In this document: positions 32,478 through 45,466 of the stretch, one piece after another | Numbering within the stretch: the stretch's first letter is position 1 | Layout: every line of letters starts with the position of its first letter | Assembly (NCBI GenBank): GCA_036873135.1 | Contig: JAPTYO010000002.1 | Span: 42,151,452-42,215,451, forward strand | Direction: 5' to 3' | Length of the DNA: 64,000 nucleotides | From: Clarkia xantiana subsp. parviflora | Lineage: Eukaryota; Streptophyta; Magnoliopsida; Myrtales; Onagraceae | Made by a program: the position numbers and the translations under genes | Notes under the pieces: model-generated | The model's input: only the letters and a program-made list of their open reading frames with translations | What the model was told of the DNA's origin: nothing | Databases searched by the model: none

Positions 32478-33520
32478 GAGGCTTCCACAGCTTCAACTCC
32501 ATTGACTAGGAAGCCACAGGGACAGGGGGGCAACAAGGAGTGCCATCCCAATACACGGCACCTCCACAGGGATACCACTATGAGGCACAACCTCAAGGGT
32601 ATCCATACATCCACCCTGGCAATGTACACATACATACCAACAAGGATATAGGAGTTCCAACATCCACCCTGGCAATGTACACATACAGTCCGTATCACCA
32701 CGGACATGACTAAGGGACATCCCAAGGAAAGCTCAAAGGGAGGGACATAGTCCCAACAACACAACAAGGCAACCACCTACCCATGATACAGCACGACAGG
32801 TCCAAACCCCTTGTACATGACAACCCTTGGCACACATCCCCCTAGGACAGGGGAGGAGTCGAAAAGACAAGGACTTGAACAGGGGACTCATAGAGTACCA
32901 CACCACGTTAGCACATAGCTACTACAATGGGAAGTCTCATGGAAAGATGTAGTAGAGTAAGATCGCACATAGCATACATGAAGGATACACCTCCACCTAG
33001 TCCGCCTTGCAAGGATGCGACCTTATATCCCTCAAGTGGAAAGAATACACACAGACTAATGGAGGAAGACAGTTACATTACTAAGGAAGCAGGGGATATC
33101 AACACCCCCACACCCATATCCTTCCCATATCCTCTTATTTAATTTAACTACATAACAAGTCAACTCCCTAAAAGGAGTAGATTTTGATATTTGATATCAA
33201 CATGTTTTCCAAGAATGACCATACCGGAAGCCTTCGGGCTCCGTGATATATATATACACAGGTGGACTACTAGAAGAGTCCATAAAACGCCGCCGCCATC
33301 AAAGAGATACACAAGGAACAGATTTCTCAATCCCAAAGGGCACCTATAAGGTCAAGACTCTGGGAAAGATCACCAAGATGGATGGTTCATTTCCAAAAAT
33401 AAGTTGAGCACTCCCAACAACCTATAGAGGAACTACCATGAAGGCCACAAAGGATTACCCCCACTATAAACTTCCACCAAGCATCCTAGGACCAAATCCG
33501 TCAAAGGATCCCATAGGGCA
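32478..33520 (+). other. Decayed coding region of element E
   Basis: No long frame. Short proline-rich and charged stretches suggest old Gag sequence but no motif is certain. Confidence 0.4.
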
Positions 33521-34030
33521 TTGGTGTGCAAGAGGGGCACCAGTTACAACATGCCCTCCCCACAAACGCCCATTAGCATAAGAGGGGGTAGCCGCGAACA
33601 CATCCCTCTAAAAATGGAGGAAACCATATCACATGGGCAACGCCCATCATCAGAAGCAAACACCTCCAGCCAGGAGATACAACTACACTTAGTAAGCTCA
33701 TCCCAGGTAATGGAATACACTTCCATAAAAAACTCTCAAGGACACCAAGCCTAGCAAAGGAAGAATGGTGACACCATCATCAAGCTTTTAAAAAGGGATT
33801 TGGAAAACATAGTATTTCCACACAATGATATATTAGTCATAAGAGAGAGAATCACCAACTCTGACATGAAGAGAACCATAGTGCATGAAGGGAGTCCGTC
33901 AGACATCTCCCATGACCAACCATTGATGATACTAGAGAAGAGTCAGGCATACCTAATACCAAAGGACCCCCTACTAGTAAAGGTGGTCAGAACACCAACA
34001 CACCCATTAGGGACACGGCACTGCAAATGA
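33521..34030 (+). pseudogene. Decayed protease of element E, catalytic Asp lost
   Basis: Two frames, 33521-33754 and 33800-34030, line up with the end of Gag and the protease of element A: ISIRGG against INVIHGG, PHNDILVI against PHEDALVV, and MKRTIVHEGSPSDIS against MKRILIDGGSSSDIL. The catalytic aspartate codon is CAT (His) at 33884-33886. A stop after 33754 separates the two parts. The protein cannot be an active protease. Confidence 0.65.
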
Positions 34031-35904
34031 ACCAGGAATAAAGATGGAACACATATCCTTATCCTTGCATTTATCCTTGCAAAAATAAACTCCGTAGATA
34101 AAGAGGTTATCTAATAGATGACTATGTCTCTGTTCTCAAAATATGATCCTAACCCGGAGATCCTTCGACTCCGTATTATATATGTAATGAATAACATGTT
34201 CATCAAATATAGGTACACGAAGATTCAAGACAGCGCCATAAAGATTAGGCGCATACCTCTACCAAGTACGACACATTGGAGTGTTCATAAACACTCCTTC
34301 GCCATCTCACAAGCAAGGAAGGCAACCAAGGATACAAGTCCTAATAGAATAAACATCGGTAGAAAATCCTGTCATGGAAGTCATGCACCAAGAGAGAAAT
34401 TCTAAAGATGCAAGATTAGCAAAAGAGATAGTGCAACAACTAGAGTATGAAAAAGGAGATACATCTCCTATCAAGAGCCTTAGGGCAGGATAATAGTTCT
34501 ACAAGATCAACCAAAGAAGAGCTCAAAAGCTTGGGGAGTAAGGTTTCAAGATCGACCCTCACACTAGACGCACATCCCGATCAACCACCTTATCTGCAAA
34601 TGATAAAACATTTGACTCTGGCATCCCATCAAGAGGAGAACCCCGATAAAAGGGGCACTAGAAAAATATCCCGCCTTTAAGGCCATACGCCGAATACATG
34701 ATGAATGAAGGTTATGACAAAAAAAAAAAGGAGGGACTTGTCAGCTCAACACACCTCAAACACGTATACGTACGCAATACAAATGCAGCCTCTAATGAAG
34801 TTATCCAACAAGGAATAGCCAATACAGGGGCAAACCCATGGAAAATCATGGAGCATCACCTGCAAACCTAAAGGAAAACACCCTTTTTAGATTCAAGTCC
34901 TAATTCAAAGGAAGTCTATAATCAACATTCAAGGTGGGAGGAGCATGACCAATGTGACACCCCCTAAAGGCATTGAAGAATACTCCAATGTGAAGGAAAA
35001 GGCAAAGCACACTAAGTGCCACAACACTCCAAGAAGATTATCACAGCCCGGTCAGACCCCCCTGTGCCCGAGCAAAGTGCATGGATCAGATTAACTAGTC
35101 TGAAACACACCTACAAGATTAACAACTCAAGACACCATTCTATGAGAGAGTTTTTCAACCTAAATACAATCCCTTCCAAGATACGTTACTCCTACTATAT
35201 CATCACCGCATAAGTGTTTTTTCTAAAAAACACAAGGAAGGGGGGGGGGAGAATTTACAAGCACCCCTAGGATACAAGCACTGCCGCATCCTGGTTATCA
35301 AGAGAATGAAAATCACCCCCACCCACCCAAAGCAAAAGCTCTCCACCCAACCTCTAAAGATACATCCGACAAAGGCATTATCCAAACCATGCCTATGACT
35401 GAAACAAGCAAGCATGAGAAAGAGTAAATCCTACAAGGGACATTCATCGCATTCAAACAAGCAGACAAGGGAGCCCCGAGCATAAGGGGTACCCAACCAA
35501 GAAAATGAACGAGGGGCCTTCAACAGCCAAATATGAAAGGCGGTATGACCACCAAGCAACTTGGGGGGCACCAAACGAATAAGTGCTTGGTAGTCCACCT
35601 AAGTGTAAATGAAGAGATTAGAGGCAGAAGATCACAAGAACATGCAATACCACTTCTCCTAGAAGAGGTCACATAAGAGGAAAAAATCCTCAACTCCCTA
35701 TACGAACTCGTCCTAAGTTGGCAACACACAAACATCGCCCTCGAAAGGTGATCTCCCACATTGAAGAAAAAGCGTGGTAGCATGCAATATCATGGAAAGA
35801 AAACTCAAGTAAAGATTTAAAAGGTGTATCAAAGACACACCTACATGGGGAGTGACACAAGGTAAGGTAATATTCTGAGCCCTCCAAGAGCCAATCCCGC
35901 GAAC
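34031..35904 (+). other. Element E interior, no coding frame recognised
   Basis: Only short frames. A stretch near 34760-34850 is weakly like the second RNase H of A (RNTNAASNEVI against RATNNEAEY), too weak to call. A G run stands near 35240. Confidence 0.35.
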
Positions 35905-37310
35905 ACATTCGACGCCCCCAAGAGAGTATCTTGAGAGTAGTTCTAAAACTACGAACAATGTGCCCTCCGGGAGCCTATCCCGTGAACAGATTCGACGCCC
36001 CCAAGAGCGTATCTTGAGAGTAGTTTTTATACTACGACCTTCGACGCCCCCAAGAGCGTATCTTGAGAGTAGTGTTCATACTACGACCTTCGACGCCCCC
36101 AAGAGCGTATCTTGAGAGTAGTTTTTATACTACGACCTTCGACGCCCCCAAGAGCGTATCTTGAGAGTAGTTTTTATACTACGACCTTCGACGCCCCCAA
36201 GAGCGTATCTTGAGAGTAGTGTTCATACTACGACCTTCGACGCCCCCAAGAGCGTATCTTGAGAGTAGTTTCTATACTACGACCTTCGACGCACCAAGAG
36301 CGTATCTTGAGAGTGGTTTCCAAAAACTACGAATTTCGACGCCCCCAAGAGCGTATCTTGAGAGTAGTTTCTAAAACTACGACCTTCGACGCCCCCAGGA
36401 GCGTATCTTGAGGTAGATTTGCAACCTACCAGATTCGACGCCCCCAAGAGCGTATCTTGAGGTAGAAAAAACACTACCAGATTCGACGCCCCCAAGAGCG
36501 TATCTTGAGGTAGATTTCAAACTACCAGCTTCGACGCCCACCTAGAGCGTATCTTTGGTCTAACTACTGGTGCCCTCCGGGAGCGTATCTCGTGAACAGT
36601 TTCAACGCCCACCTAGAGCGTATCTTTGGTCTAACTACTGGTGCCCTCCGGGAGCGTATCTCGTGAACAGTTTCAACGCCCACCTAGAGCGTATCTTTGG
36701 TCTAACTACTGGTGCCCTCCGGGAGCGTATCTCGTGAACAGTTTCAACGCCCACCTAGAGCGTATCTTTGGTCTAACTACTGGTGCCCTCCGGGAGCGTA
36801 TCTCGCGAACAGTTTCAACGCCCACCTAGAGCGTATCTTTGGTCTAACTACTGGTGCCCTCCGGGAGCGTATCTCGCGAACAGTTTCAACGCCCACCTAG
36901 AGCGTATCTTTGGTCTAACTACTGGTGCCCTCCGGGAGCGTATCTCGTGAACAGTTTCAACGCCCACCTAGAGCGTATCTTTGGTCTAACTACTGGTGCC
37001 CTCCGGGAGCGTATCTCGTGAACAGTTTCAACGCCCACCTAGAGCATATCTTTGGTCTAACTACTGGTGCCCTCCGGGAGCGTATCTCGTGAACAGTTTC
37101 AACGCCCACCTAGAGCGTATCTTTGGTCTAACTACTGGTGCCCTCTGGGAGCGTATCTCGCGAACAGTTTCGACGCCCACCAGGAGCGTATCTTTGGTCT
37201 AACTTGTGCCCTCCGGAAGCCTATCCTGTGAAACGTTAAGTGCCCTCCGAGAGCCTGTCTCGTGAACAGATTCGACGCCCACCAAGAGCTAATCTTTGGT
37301 CTAACAGTAC
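35905..37310 (+). repeat. Two-class tandem array in element E
   Basis: The first part (to about 36540) has about 13 units of 47-52 bp with TTCGACGCCCCCAAGAGCG and TATCTTGAGAGTAG. The second part (about 36540-37200) has nine units of 71 bp with CAACGCCCACCTAGAGCG, TATCTTTGGTCTAACTAC and TGCCCTCCGGGAGCG. Both share GAGCGTATCT, so the second class looks like a longer derivative. Open frames inside the array are by-products of the repeat. Confidence 0.95.
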
Positions 37311-37946
37311 CATATATACCATTTAAAGGGTATCAAAAGAGATCATCGCACCATACTGAGAAGAATTCCATGAGAAAATAATTGCAAAGCAAAGTTGTAT
37401 GAAGAACACATAATATTTTTTCTTGATGAGATAGCAGGTATGATGTGAAGGAAAAAACAAAAGAAAGGTAAGGAAAGGAAAGCATATACAAAGGAGAAGT
37501 CCATGACCAAAGGATCATATACAGAAGCACAAGAGGTTATTATGAAAAGTAACGAGTTATCCTACCATCCATATCACAAGTCAAGAGAAGTATCTCAAAG
37601 GAACCCAACACCACCAAGAAGGATAGCAAAGACATGAAATCCAAAGTTCAAGGCTCTCAAAATAAACTCGACCCATCAAGAAGAGAATTGCCTCACAAGT
37701 CGCACAAATCAACCTCTGACAAATGTTATTGTCTTACATGTCGCCCTCGCGTGACGTATGCTCGTATCAGACTTGAACATCGTCAAGCACAATTCATGAA
37801 GGAGACATCTAAAGAGCATAAAGGATACAACATCCGACAAGACAAGACATCGGGACCTAACCCAACAAACATAGCCTAAACAAAAGGCAACTATAGCAAT
37901 AAAGGCTCTCCAATGAGAAAGGAATACTAAAGCACAACTCCATACA
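37311..37946 (+). other. Element E interior between arrays
   Basis: AT-rich, no gene recognised. Confidence 0.4.
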
Positions 37947-38036
37947 TCGTGATGTGGCTATCATGTCCACACACCATGAAGTGGCTATCATGTCCACACA
38001 CTGCGAAGTGGCTATCATATCCACACACCAAGACCA
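37947..38036 (+). repeat. Short tandem repeat, about 29 bp x 3
   Basis: Units of ATGAAGTGGCTATCATGTCC followed by ACACACC. Confidence 0.85.
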
Positions 38037-38305
38037 TCAAGTCCACCACAAACCTAAAGAGCCAACACCCAACCTCAAAAGGAGATTCAAGAAAAAGGGA
38101 AAAACAACACCCTTCATACGCTCATCAAAGGTAGGCACTTATATTTCAACCCACTGGGGGATACTACGTAGGAGACGTCCTCATTATGAAGACAACCTCC
38201 ATATCTCATGAAATCAACCATGAAGCAAAGAATCACGACAAGCACTATTGAGGGCATATAACAAAACGATCCCCACAACGATCACAACTACGATACTAGT
38301 AGAGG

Positions 38306-38991
38306 CTAACTAAAGAACAGTCTCCACCGAGCTCCCAAGTAAGAATTTGCTATCTTAATCAGAGCCATGGCAAGAGAAAGGAACCTCAACGAAAGGCGAT
38401 GATCACACCCATCACCAAAAGAAAAATTTTCAACGCAGGGGTTAATAACATAACCCATAGGAAAGCCAAAGACACCTTCGAAAGTCGTCAAATCTACATG
38501 AAGATGAAATGAACCTGAGACTCGGCCCCTCGGCTGGGGGGCAGAGGATAAAGAAGAGACATCAAGACCTATGATCACCCCATCGCCAGCCACAGGTTGT
38601 TTCCCTTTGTCAAGCAAAGAGGGCGCCTCTTCAACCACTACCTCCTTATCATGAGAGGGAGTCAGCAAGGGGGCACTGGAAGGAGAGCCTCTCGCGGTTT
38701 CCTTCTCCTTGGCAGCCGAGGGCCCGACCTCAGAGTCAGGTTTTCGCGCCTTGGATTTAGATTGACTTGAACTCTCGCCCACCGCAAGAACCATTCGGTA
38801 ACCAGGGAAGAACGCTCTAACAACAAGAAGGAAGCAACATGAGAACAATCATAAGTATATCACAAAGAAAAGAGAATGGAATGAGAACATACTGGAAGCA
38901 TTAGCAGCCTTCCCTGACTTAGAAAATTTCTTGGCCTGATAAGCAGAACTAGAGGGTTCTTCCCTCTCATCCGATTCAACGGTCTCCCTGT
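38306..38991 (-). pseudogene. Remnant of a spliced antisense gene in element E
   Basis: On the minus strand an exon at 38991-38893 lies between a CTTTTTCAG acceptor and a GTATGT donor and is acidic and serine-rich (DRETVESDEREEPSSS). It is followed by an open frame from about 38820 to 38306, after a GTTGTTAG acceptor, with a Lys/Ser-rich start (SQSKSKARKPDSE). The position (before the 3' LTR, antisense) and composition match exon 3 of the Tat extra gene, but sequence identity is not obvious. It could equally be a different antisense gene. Confidence 0.5.
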
Positions 38992-40145
38992 CTGAAAAAG
39001 AAAGCTTCCAAAAGTGAGTCATCTATACGAGCAACCAACGCAAAGATCGACCCTTACTCATGGAGGGGCGAGATACGCCTACTACGGGGGCAACCTTAAC
39101 ACCAAGGGAAGAAGGCGAACTTTTAGTTTCCCCAAATTGAGCAACGCTCCAACACATCCGAAGGAAGGGTCAACCCTTAACACATGTCAATAGACCCCTT
39201 CGCTCGCGGTGGTAAGAAGAAAGCTTGTAAGCATTTTCACCCTCACTTTTATGGGGAACAAATTGCAGGGTAAAGGTCAAGAGCTATACACACGCTCCAA
39301 CGAATGAAGGAAAAATGTTACACATGCCAAAGGTCAAGGTTAATGGACAATGCTCACGCTAGTACGAGGGAGGCGTAACGTTGTGTCCCATTGAGTGGCA
39401 GAGTTTCCACCCTCAAGTAAAGGAGAGGTCTAGGCTCTCACCTTTGCACTTATGCTCATATTCATGATTAACATCTACAGGTATATCAATGTCATCACTC
39501 ATGCTTATACTCACAACCCGTCCATACATACATACATGTTCATGCTTGCACTCATATGCATGCCCACGTACACACTCCCGTATGTTCAAACATTTAGACG
39601 TCCATGCACATGGCCGCCATATATTTATGCATACATTCATGACTACAATCGCAGCATGTCTCTACTCACTCCCATCCTTATGTTCCTACTTGCATGTATG
39701 CTAGTACACATCCTCATGTTCATGATATGTCCATGTTCACTCCTAGTTAACATCCTATAGGCATATTTTCTAGTATCCCATACTTAGAAAAATTTCGGAC
39801 CAAAATTGAAATTTTTCTTCACTTAGACTTATCCCGGCATGAAATTGAAACATGGACTTGTTTAGCTGTGTTCATGTTGCATCTCCACATGAGCATACAT
39901 TTTCCGAGCACACACTCATGACGGTGTTAAATTTATTATTTCCACCTCGGACGGACACGTGCTTGGACACGTGCCCGTGCTATTCTGACATTTGCAATTC
40001 CTCTATCTTATAAGACAGGGGGCAGAGTCAGAGACACACATCCATGGGTAAGTAAGGACTCCGACAAAAGGTAAAATCCCAGCTTCAAATTGCGCGTGTC
40101 ATACCATCCTAAAATAGAGTCAATCAAGGGTCAGGCCATTGGTTG
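38992..40145 (+). other. Element E 3' interior
   Basis: No gene. The part from about 39440 to 39780 is a low-complexity CATG/CATAC-rich stretch that leaves frames open by chance. Confidence 0.5.
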
Positions 40146-40158
40146 ACTCGGGGGCATG
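40146..40158 (+). other. Polypurine tract of element E
   Basis: ACTCGGGGGCATG directly before the 3' LTR. Confidence 0.8.
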
Positions 40159-41219
40159 TGATGGATATACGCCCAATTTGAACCCGTTGACTACCAAATC
40201 GTTTTATTTTTATAACCCCGTTAATGATTGTAAATCGAAACTTTTGGCCCAAGTATGCTACCCACAAAAAGAAACGGTCCGAACCAGAAAAAACGCGCCA
40301 GCCCAAACTTCCGAATTTTCCGACCCGGTCAAACCATGGTTTGACCGGGTGGGAGACCCTCCCAATCTCTCAGTTGAGAGATTGGGAGGAGGGAGAGGCT
40401 CCCAGTCAAAAGTTTGACTGGGAGGCCTCTCCCACCCGATCTCTCAGTTGAGAGATCGGGTCCTCCCACCCGATCTCTCAACTGAGAGATCGGGTCCCCC
40501 CACCCGATCTCTCAACTGAGAGATCGGGTCCCCCCACCCGATCTCTCTATTGAGAGATCGGGTGGAAGGGGAAAGGGAGGGAGGCTCCCAGTCAAACTTG
40601 GTTTGACTGGGAGACCCCCCTCACCCGGTCAAACTTGTTTGACCGGGCCCATTCACCCGACCCCAAGTCCTCGGGGTCGGATCCTCAACCCGACCCCGAA
40701 GGTTCCGACACCCGGTCCCTGCCCTTAGGGGTCGGATTTTTCCTCCCCCCCAAGGGCCCCGACACCGTTTTTAGACTCCCATACTCGGTTTATTTCCGCC
40801 AACCTTCTCCGTACCCTAAGGTCTTAATTACGTGTTTAAAGGATAATTAATTGTGTTTAAAGGTTAACGATGTCATTAAGCCACCTTAATGACACCGTTT
40901 CCTATAAATACAACCTCTCCACTATTCATTTGGACATCTTGATCATCTTGGCAAGTTGCATAATTTAGCTCTGACATCTCTCTAGCTTTATCTCTCTACA
41001 AAAACCGTACTGACTTAGGCATCAGAGAGGGTTCATCAGGCACCACCCCCCCTCTGTGCCTGGTATTGCCCCTCTTGCAGGGCGAGAAGAGAAGCGGAGC
41101 GAAGGACAGAAAGACACAGGCTAGGACGACACAACCCGAGTGCACTGAATCCGCAACATCCCCAGTGAGGAACGAGACTTAGGTCGACCGCCCGTTGACC
41201 CTAGACTTGGAACCTAACA
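40159..41219 (+). mobile_element. Element E 3' LTR
   Basis: 1061 bp. It is longer than the 5' LTR by one 35-bp hairpin unit (cccacccgatctctcaactg...) and a 6-bp gcggag insertion. It is followed by the GTGAA duplication. Confidence 0.93.
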
Positions 41220-44200
41220 GTGAACTTCCCGATGGTGGGGTTCTCTGGTATTACCTCCTATCCGCTGGGAATGATCACCTTACCCGTGGAGTTCGGTAGC
41301 GGGTGGAAAGCGGAGAGGAGAAATGTGAACTTTGTGGTGGTTGAGTCCGCGGGGACTTACAATGCGATTATCGGGAGAACCACCATCAACCCCCTGATGG
41401 AAGTTGCCTCGACTGTGCACCACAAGATGAAGTTCCCGACTGACCACGGAGTCGGGGAGGTCAAGGGCGACCAGGTGGCTTCCAGGAGGTGCTATGTTAA
41501 TGCCACCCGAAAGAAAAGACGGGAGGCCATGACTATCCTCCAGACAGATGCTGATCCTAGAGAGGAGTTTGGGCGTCCCGCCTCCATGGAGGATTTGAAG
41601 GAGGTCGAGATTGACGGACCTCAAAGGAAGGTGAAAATCGGGTCCGCCCTGTCTGACGAGAGGGCCCGAGAATTGATTGAGCTGCTGAAGGAGTTCATGG
41701 AGCTGTTTGCTTGGTCCCCGAGTGACATGCCAGGAATCAGCCCCGATGTGATTGTGCATGAATTGAAGATTGATCCCGCGATCAAGCCTATCGCGCAGAA
41801 AAGGCGTCCGATGGGCGCGGACAAGAGGATCGCGATCCAACAGGAGGTGGGCAGACTGCTCGATGCTGTGTTTATCAAGGAGCTCCGATTCCAGACTTGG
41901 GTCGTCAACCCGGTGCTGGTGAAGAAGAGCAATGGAAAGTGGCGGATGTGTGTTGATTTCCGCGACTTGAATAAGGCTTGCCCAAAGGACTGTTACCCGC
42001 TTCCGAGAATCGACCAGTTGGTGGATGCCACGTCGGGACATGAATTGCTGAGCTTCATGGACGCTTACTCGGGCTATAATCAGATCAAGATGGCTAAGGA
42101 GGATGCCCCCACACTGCCTTTTATGCTGATAGTGATATCTATCACTACGATGTCATGCCTTTCGGATTGATCAATGCCGGGGCAACCTACCAGCGGATGG
42201 TGAACAAGCTGTTCGGAGACATGCTGGGGAAAACTATGGAGGCTTACGTGGACGATATGTTTGTGAAGTCCCGACAGGCTGAGGATCATGTGCACAACCT
42301 AGCCACGGCGTTTGAGCGGATGAGGCTTCATCAGGTTCGCTTGAACCCGACCAAGTGCGCCTTCGGAGTCCACTCGGGGAAGTTTTTGGGCTTTATGGTA
42401 AGCCAGCGAGGAATTGAGGTGAACCTTGAGAAGCTGAGGGAAATCGAGGAGATGTAGTCTCCGATAAACCATCGGGAGGTGCAAGTGCTGAATGGCCGAC
42501 TGGCTGCAATGAATCACTTCCTGTCCAAGGCAAGTGACCGATCTATGCCGTTTTTTGAAGTGTTGAGGGCCAACAAGAAGTTTGAGTGGACTGCCGAGTG
42601 TGAAGAGGCGTTTCAGGCACTCAAGCAGCACCTTCGCACCCTCCCGCCATTGGCGAAACCGATCCCAGGCGAGCCGCTCTATCTATATTTGGCTGTTTCT
42701 GAATTTTCCATTAGCTCTGTGTTAGTGAAGGTTGTCGAGGGTAATTAAGTCCCCGTTTATTATGTAAGCAAGGCGTTTGCCAAATCTGAAATGAATTATC
42801 TCGCCGTTGAGAAGTATCACTTTGCGTTGATTATTACTGCTCGGAAGCTGAGGCCTTACTTCCATGCGCATGAGATTACCGTGTTGACGAATCAACCTCT
42901 GAAGCATTTTTTGAACCGACCTGATGCGTCGGGGAGATTAGTGAAATGGGCAGTCGAGCTTAGTGAGTTTCGCATACACTTTGCTCCGAGAACGGCTATT
43001 AAGGGCCAGGCGTTGGCGGATTTCATAGCAGAGTCTACAGCCCCCGATTTGGAAGAAGCGGGCCCTGTAGAGGGGGCAACCAAGGAGGTCCCGATAGCAG
43101 AGCAACCAGAAATGGAAGAGCAATCAGAACAACCAAATGAGGAAAATACTTGGGAAATGTACACGGATGGCTCTTCGAGTTCAGATGGGTCACGTGCAGG
43201 GTTCGTGTTGATACCACCAGGCGGGGGTGAACCCCTTCGATATGATTTGGCCTTAACGTTTAGAGCCACGAACAACGAAGCTGAGTATGAGGATCTCATC
43301 ACAGGCCTCAAAATTGCCAAAGGTACGGGAAATGTGACGCGGGCCTGATCGTGAATCAAGTCCAAGGACGATATGAGGCGAAGAGCCCGATGATGAGAAA
43401 GTACCTTTGTGAGGTGCAAGTCTTGAAGGAGAGCTTCAAAAGTTTCGACACCGAGGCAATCCCGAGGGAGGAAAACGCGGAAGCAGGCGCCTTGAGCAAA
43501 TTTGCCTTGGGCGCACCCCTGGAGGAAAATCGGAAGGTGCACTTATTGGAGAAGGTGATCTTGTCGACCACCGACCCGTCGGAGGTGTGTGCTATTGAAG
43601 CAGGATCAGAGGAGGAACCCACTTGGATGACCTCGATAGTCGCGTATCTGACTACGGGGGCAGTCCCTGATGATGGAGTACTAGCTGACAGGATACGTCG
43701 GATCGCGGTTAATTACGTGGTGGTGGACAATCAGCTGTACAAAAAGGGCTGGTACTCGACTCCTTACTTGAAATGTGTGGCGGAGCCCGACACAAATCGA
43801 ATCCTTAGGGAGGTGCACGAAGGGGTCGCAGCTTGTCATGAAGGGGCCCGATCCATTACGAGGAAGGTGCTGAATTTGGGCTATTACTGGCCTTCGATGA
43901 GCAAGGAGGCGACGGTGTTAGTCCGATCCTGTGACGCGTGCCAGAGGTACGCCCCGAATATCGTGGCTCTGGCTGCTAATCTGATGTCCATCAAGAGTGC
44001 TTGGCCCTTCGCGCAGTGGGGCATCGACTTGGTGGGACCTCTCCCACAGGCACAAGGTCAGTGTAAGTATTTACTCGTGGCTATCGATTATTTTTCGAAA
44101 TGGATAGAAGCTAAGGCATTGGCCAAGACGATGGGGAACCAAATCGTCAAGTTTCTCCAGACCCACATTGTATCCAGATACGGGATTTCTAAGGTGGTGA

Positions 44201-44859
44201 TCAGCGATAATGGTCCACCGTTTAACGGGGCTCAAGTGAAGGAGTATCTGGAGGAGTTGAATATCGAGCATCGGACAGCCTCTGTCTATCATGCTCAGAC
44301 TAATGGCCAGGTGGAGTCAGCCAACAAAATCGTGATGGATGGCCTGAAGAATAGGGTCTATGCCTTGAAGGGCAAATGGCTGAACGAGCTGGAAAACGTG
44401 CTTTGGGTTGTTAGAACGACACCCAAACGATCAACTGGGGAGACTCCGTTTGGCCTCGTTTATGGCACGGAGGCCATTGCTCCCGTCGAGATAGCTGTGG
44501 CGTCCCATCGGACGAGGTACTACGAGCCTTTGACGAATGATGAAATGAGACGTCTGGAATTGGACTTGCTCGAGGAAAAGAGACGGGAAGCCGATGAAGA
44601 CCAGGCTCGGATGCGTTTGGCGACGGCCATATATTACAACCGGCGAGTTAAGTCCCGACAATTCTTCGTCGGAGAACCAGTTTGGCGTCGGAATGAGTTT
44701 ACCCTTTTGGATCGGATCAACAAGATGTCACCAAAATGGGAAGGACCTTATAAGGTCGTGGGGATGCCAGCTCCAAATGCGTACAAGTTGCAAGACCTCG
44801 ATGGCAGAGTATTAAAGCATTCTTTCAGTGGCGAACACTTGAAGAAATGTCATGCTTGA
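41220..44859 (+). pseudogene. Element D protease end, RT, RNase H, aRNase H, integrase, broken
   Basis: This resumes the D polyprotein after E. It aligns with residues 640-1865 of A. RT motifs (FRDLNKACPKD, YVDDM), both RNase H domains, the integrase HHCC finger and the D-D-E core, and the terminal GPY module are visible. Defects: an extra C near 42107 shifts the frame in RT; TAG at 42455 (CAG in A and F); TAA at 42746 (CAA in F); a deletion near 43335 shifts the frame in the second RNase H. It ends at 44859 with HLKKCHA like A. Confidence 0.92.
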
Positions 44860-44865
44860 TGAAAA

Positions 44866-45360
44866 GTCGCCTTAAGTGGTGCCCGATGAAAAGTCGCCTT
44901 AAGTGGTGCCTGATGAAAAGTCGCCTTAAGTGGTGCCCGATGTAAAATCGCCTTAAGTGATGTAAGTTATTTATCGTTTGATTCGATGTAAGCAGATTTT
45001 GTGCCATCAATAAATAAAGAGGTTATTTCCGATCAGATTATTCTTAGATTTATTCTAAGTGTTGTAAAGTCGCCTTAAGTGGTGCACGAGATTAAGTCGT
45101 CTTAAGTGATGCACGAGATTAAGTCGTCTTAAGTGATGCACGAGATTAAGTCGTCTTAAGTGATGCATGGTTCTTGGATTTATTCTAAGTGTTGCGAAGT
45201 CGCCTTAAGTGGTGCAAGCTGTTAAGTCGCCTTAAGTGGGGCACGAGACTAAGTCGCCTTAAGTGGTGCACGGAATTAAATCGTCTTAAGTGATGTGTGA
45301 AAATGTCTTAAGTGTCGAGGTTTCGCCTTAAGTAAGTATAGTTAAGTCGCTTGGAAGAAG
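44866..45360 (+). repeat. Tandem array in the D 3' non-coding region
   Basis: About a dozen and a half units of 27-30 bp around AAGTCGCCTTAAGTGGTGC with variants GTCGTCTTAAGTGATGC. The same unit is amplified in F and present as single degenerate copies in A. Confidence 0.92.
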
Positions 45361-45466
45361 TGCAACGGAAAATCGGAGAGATAGTCTGATATTGATGAGG
45401 GCTCAAAGGCCCGAGAATGCATTACAAGGAAAAGGAAAATTACAAGGACTATAAAGATAAAAGCAT

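Larger units (their letters stand above)
31222..41219 (+). mobile_element. Element E: non-autonomous LTR retrotransposon nested in D
   Basis: A 10-kb element with LTRs of 1020 and 1061 bp, flanked by the duplication GTGAA (31217-31221 and 41220-41224). It has a TGGCGCC primer-binding site and a polypurine tract. The interior has only decayed Gag-protease traces, tandem arrays and a minus-strand gene remnant, with no pol. The element must have been copied with proteins supplied in trans. The LTRs differ at about a dozen positions plus one 35-bp repeat unit, so the insertion is young. Confidence 0.93.

Noticed and set aside
36641..37202. Series of repeated open frames in the 71-bp array
   Set aside because: The frames follow the repeat period, which is not a multiple of three, and vanish outside the array.
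39452..39760. 102-residue frame with hydrophobic stretches that could suggest a membrane protein
   Set aside because: Low-complexity CATG/CATAC-rich DNA opens several frames at once; no start context or homology.
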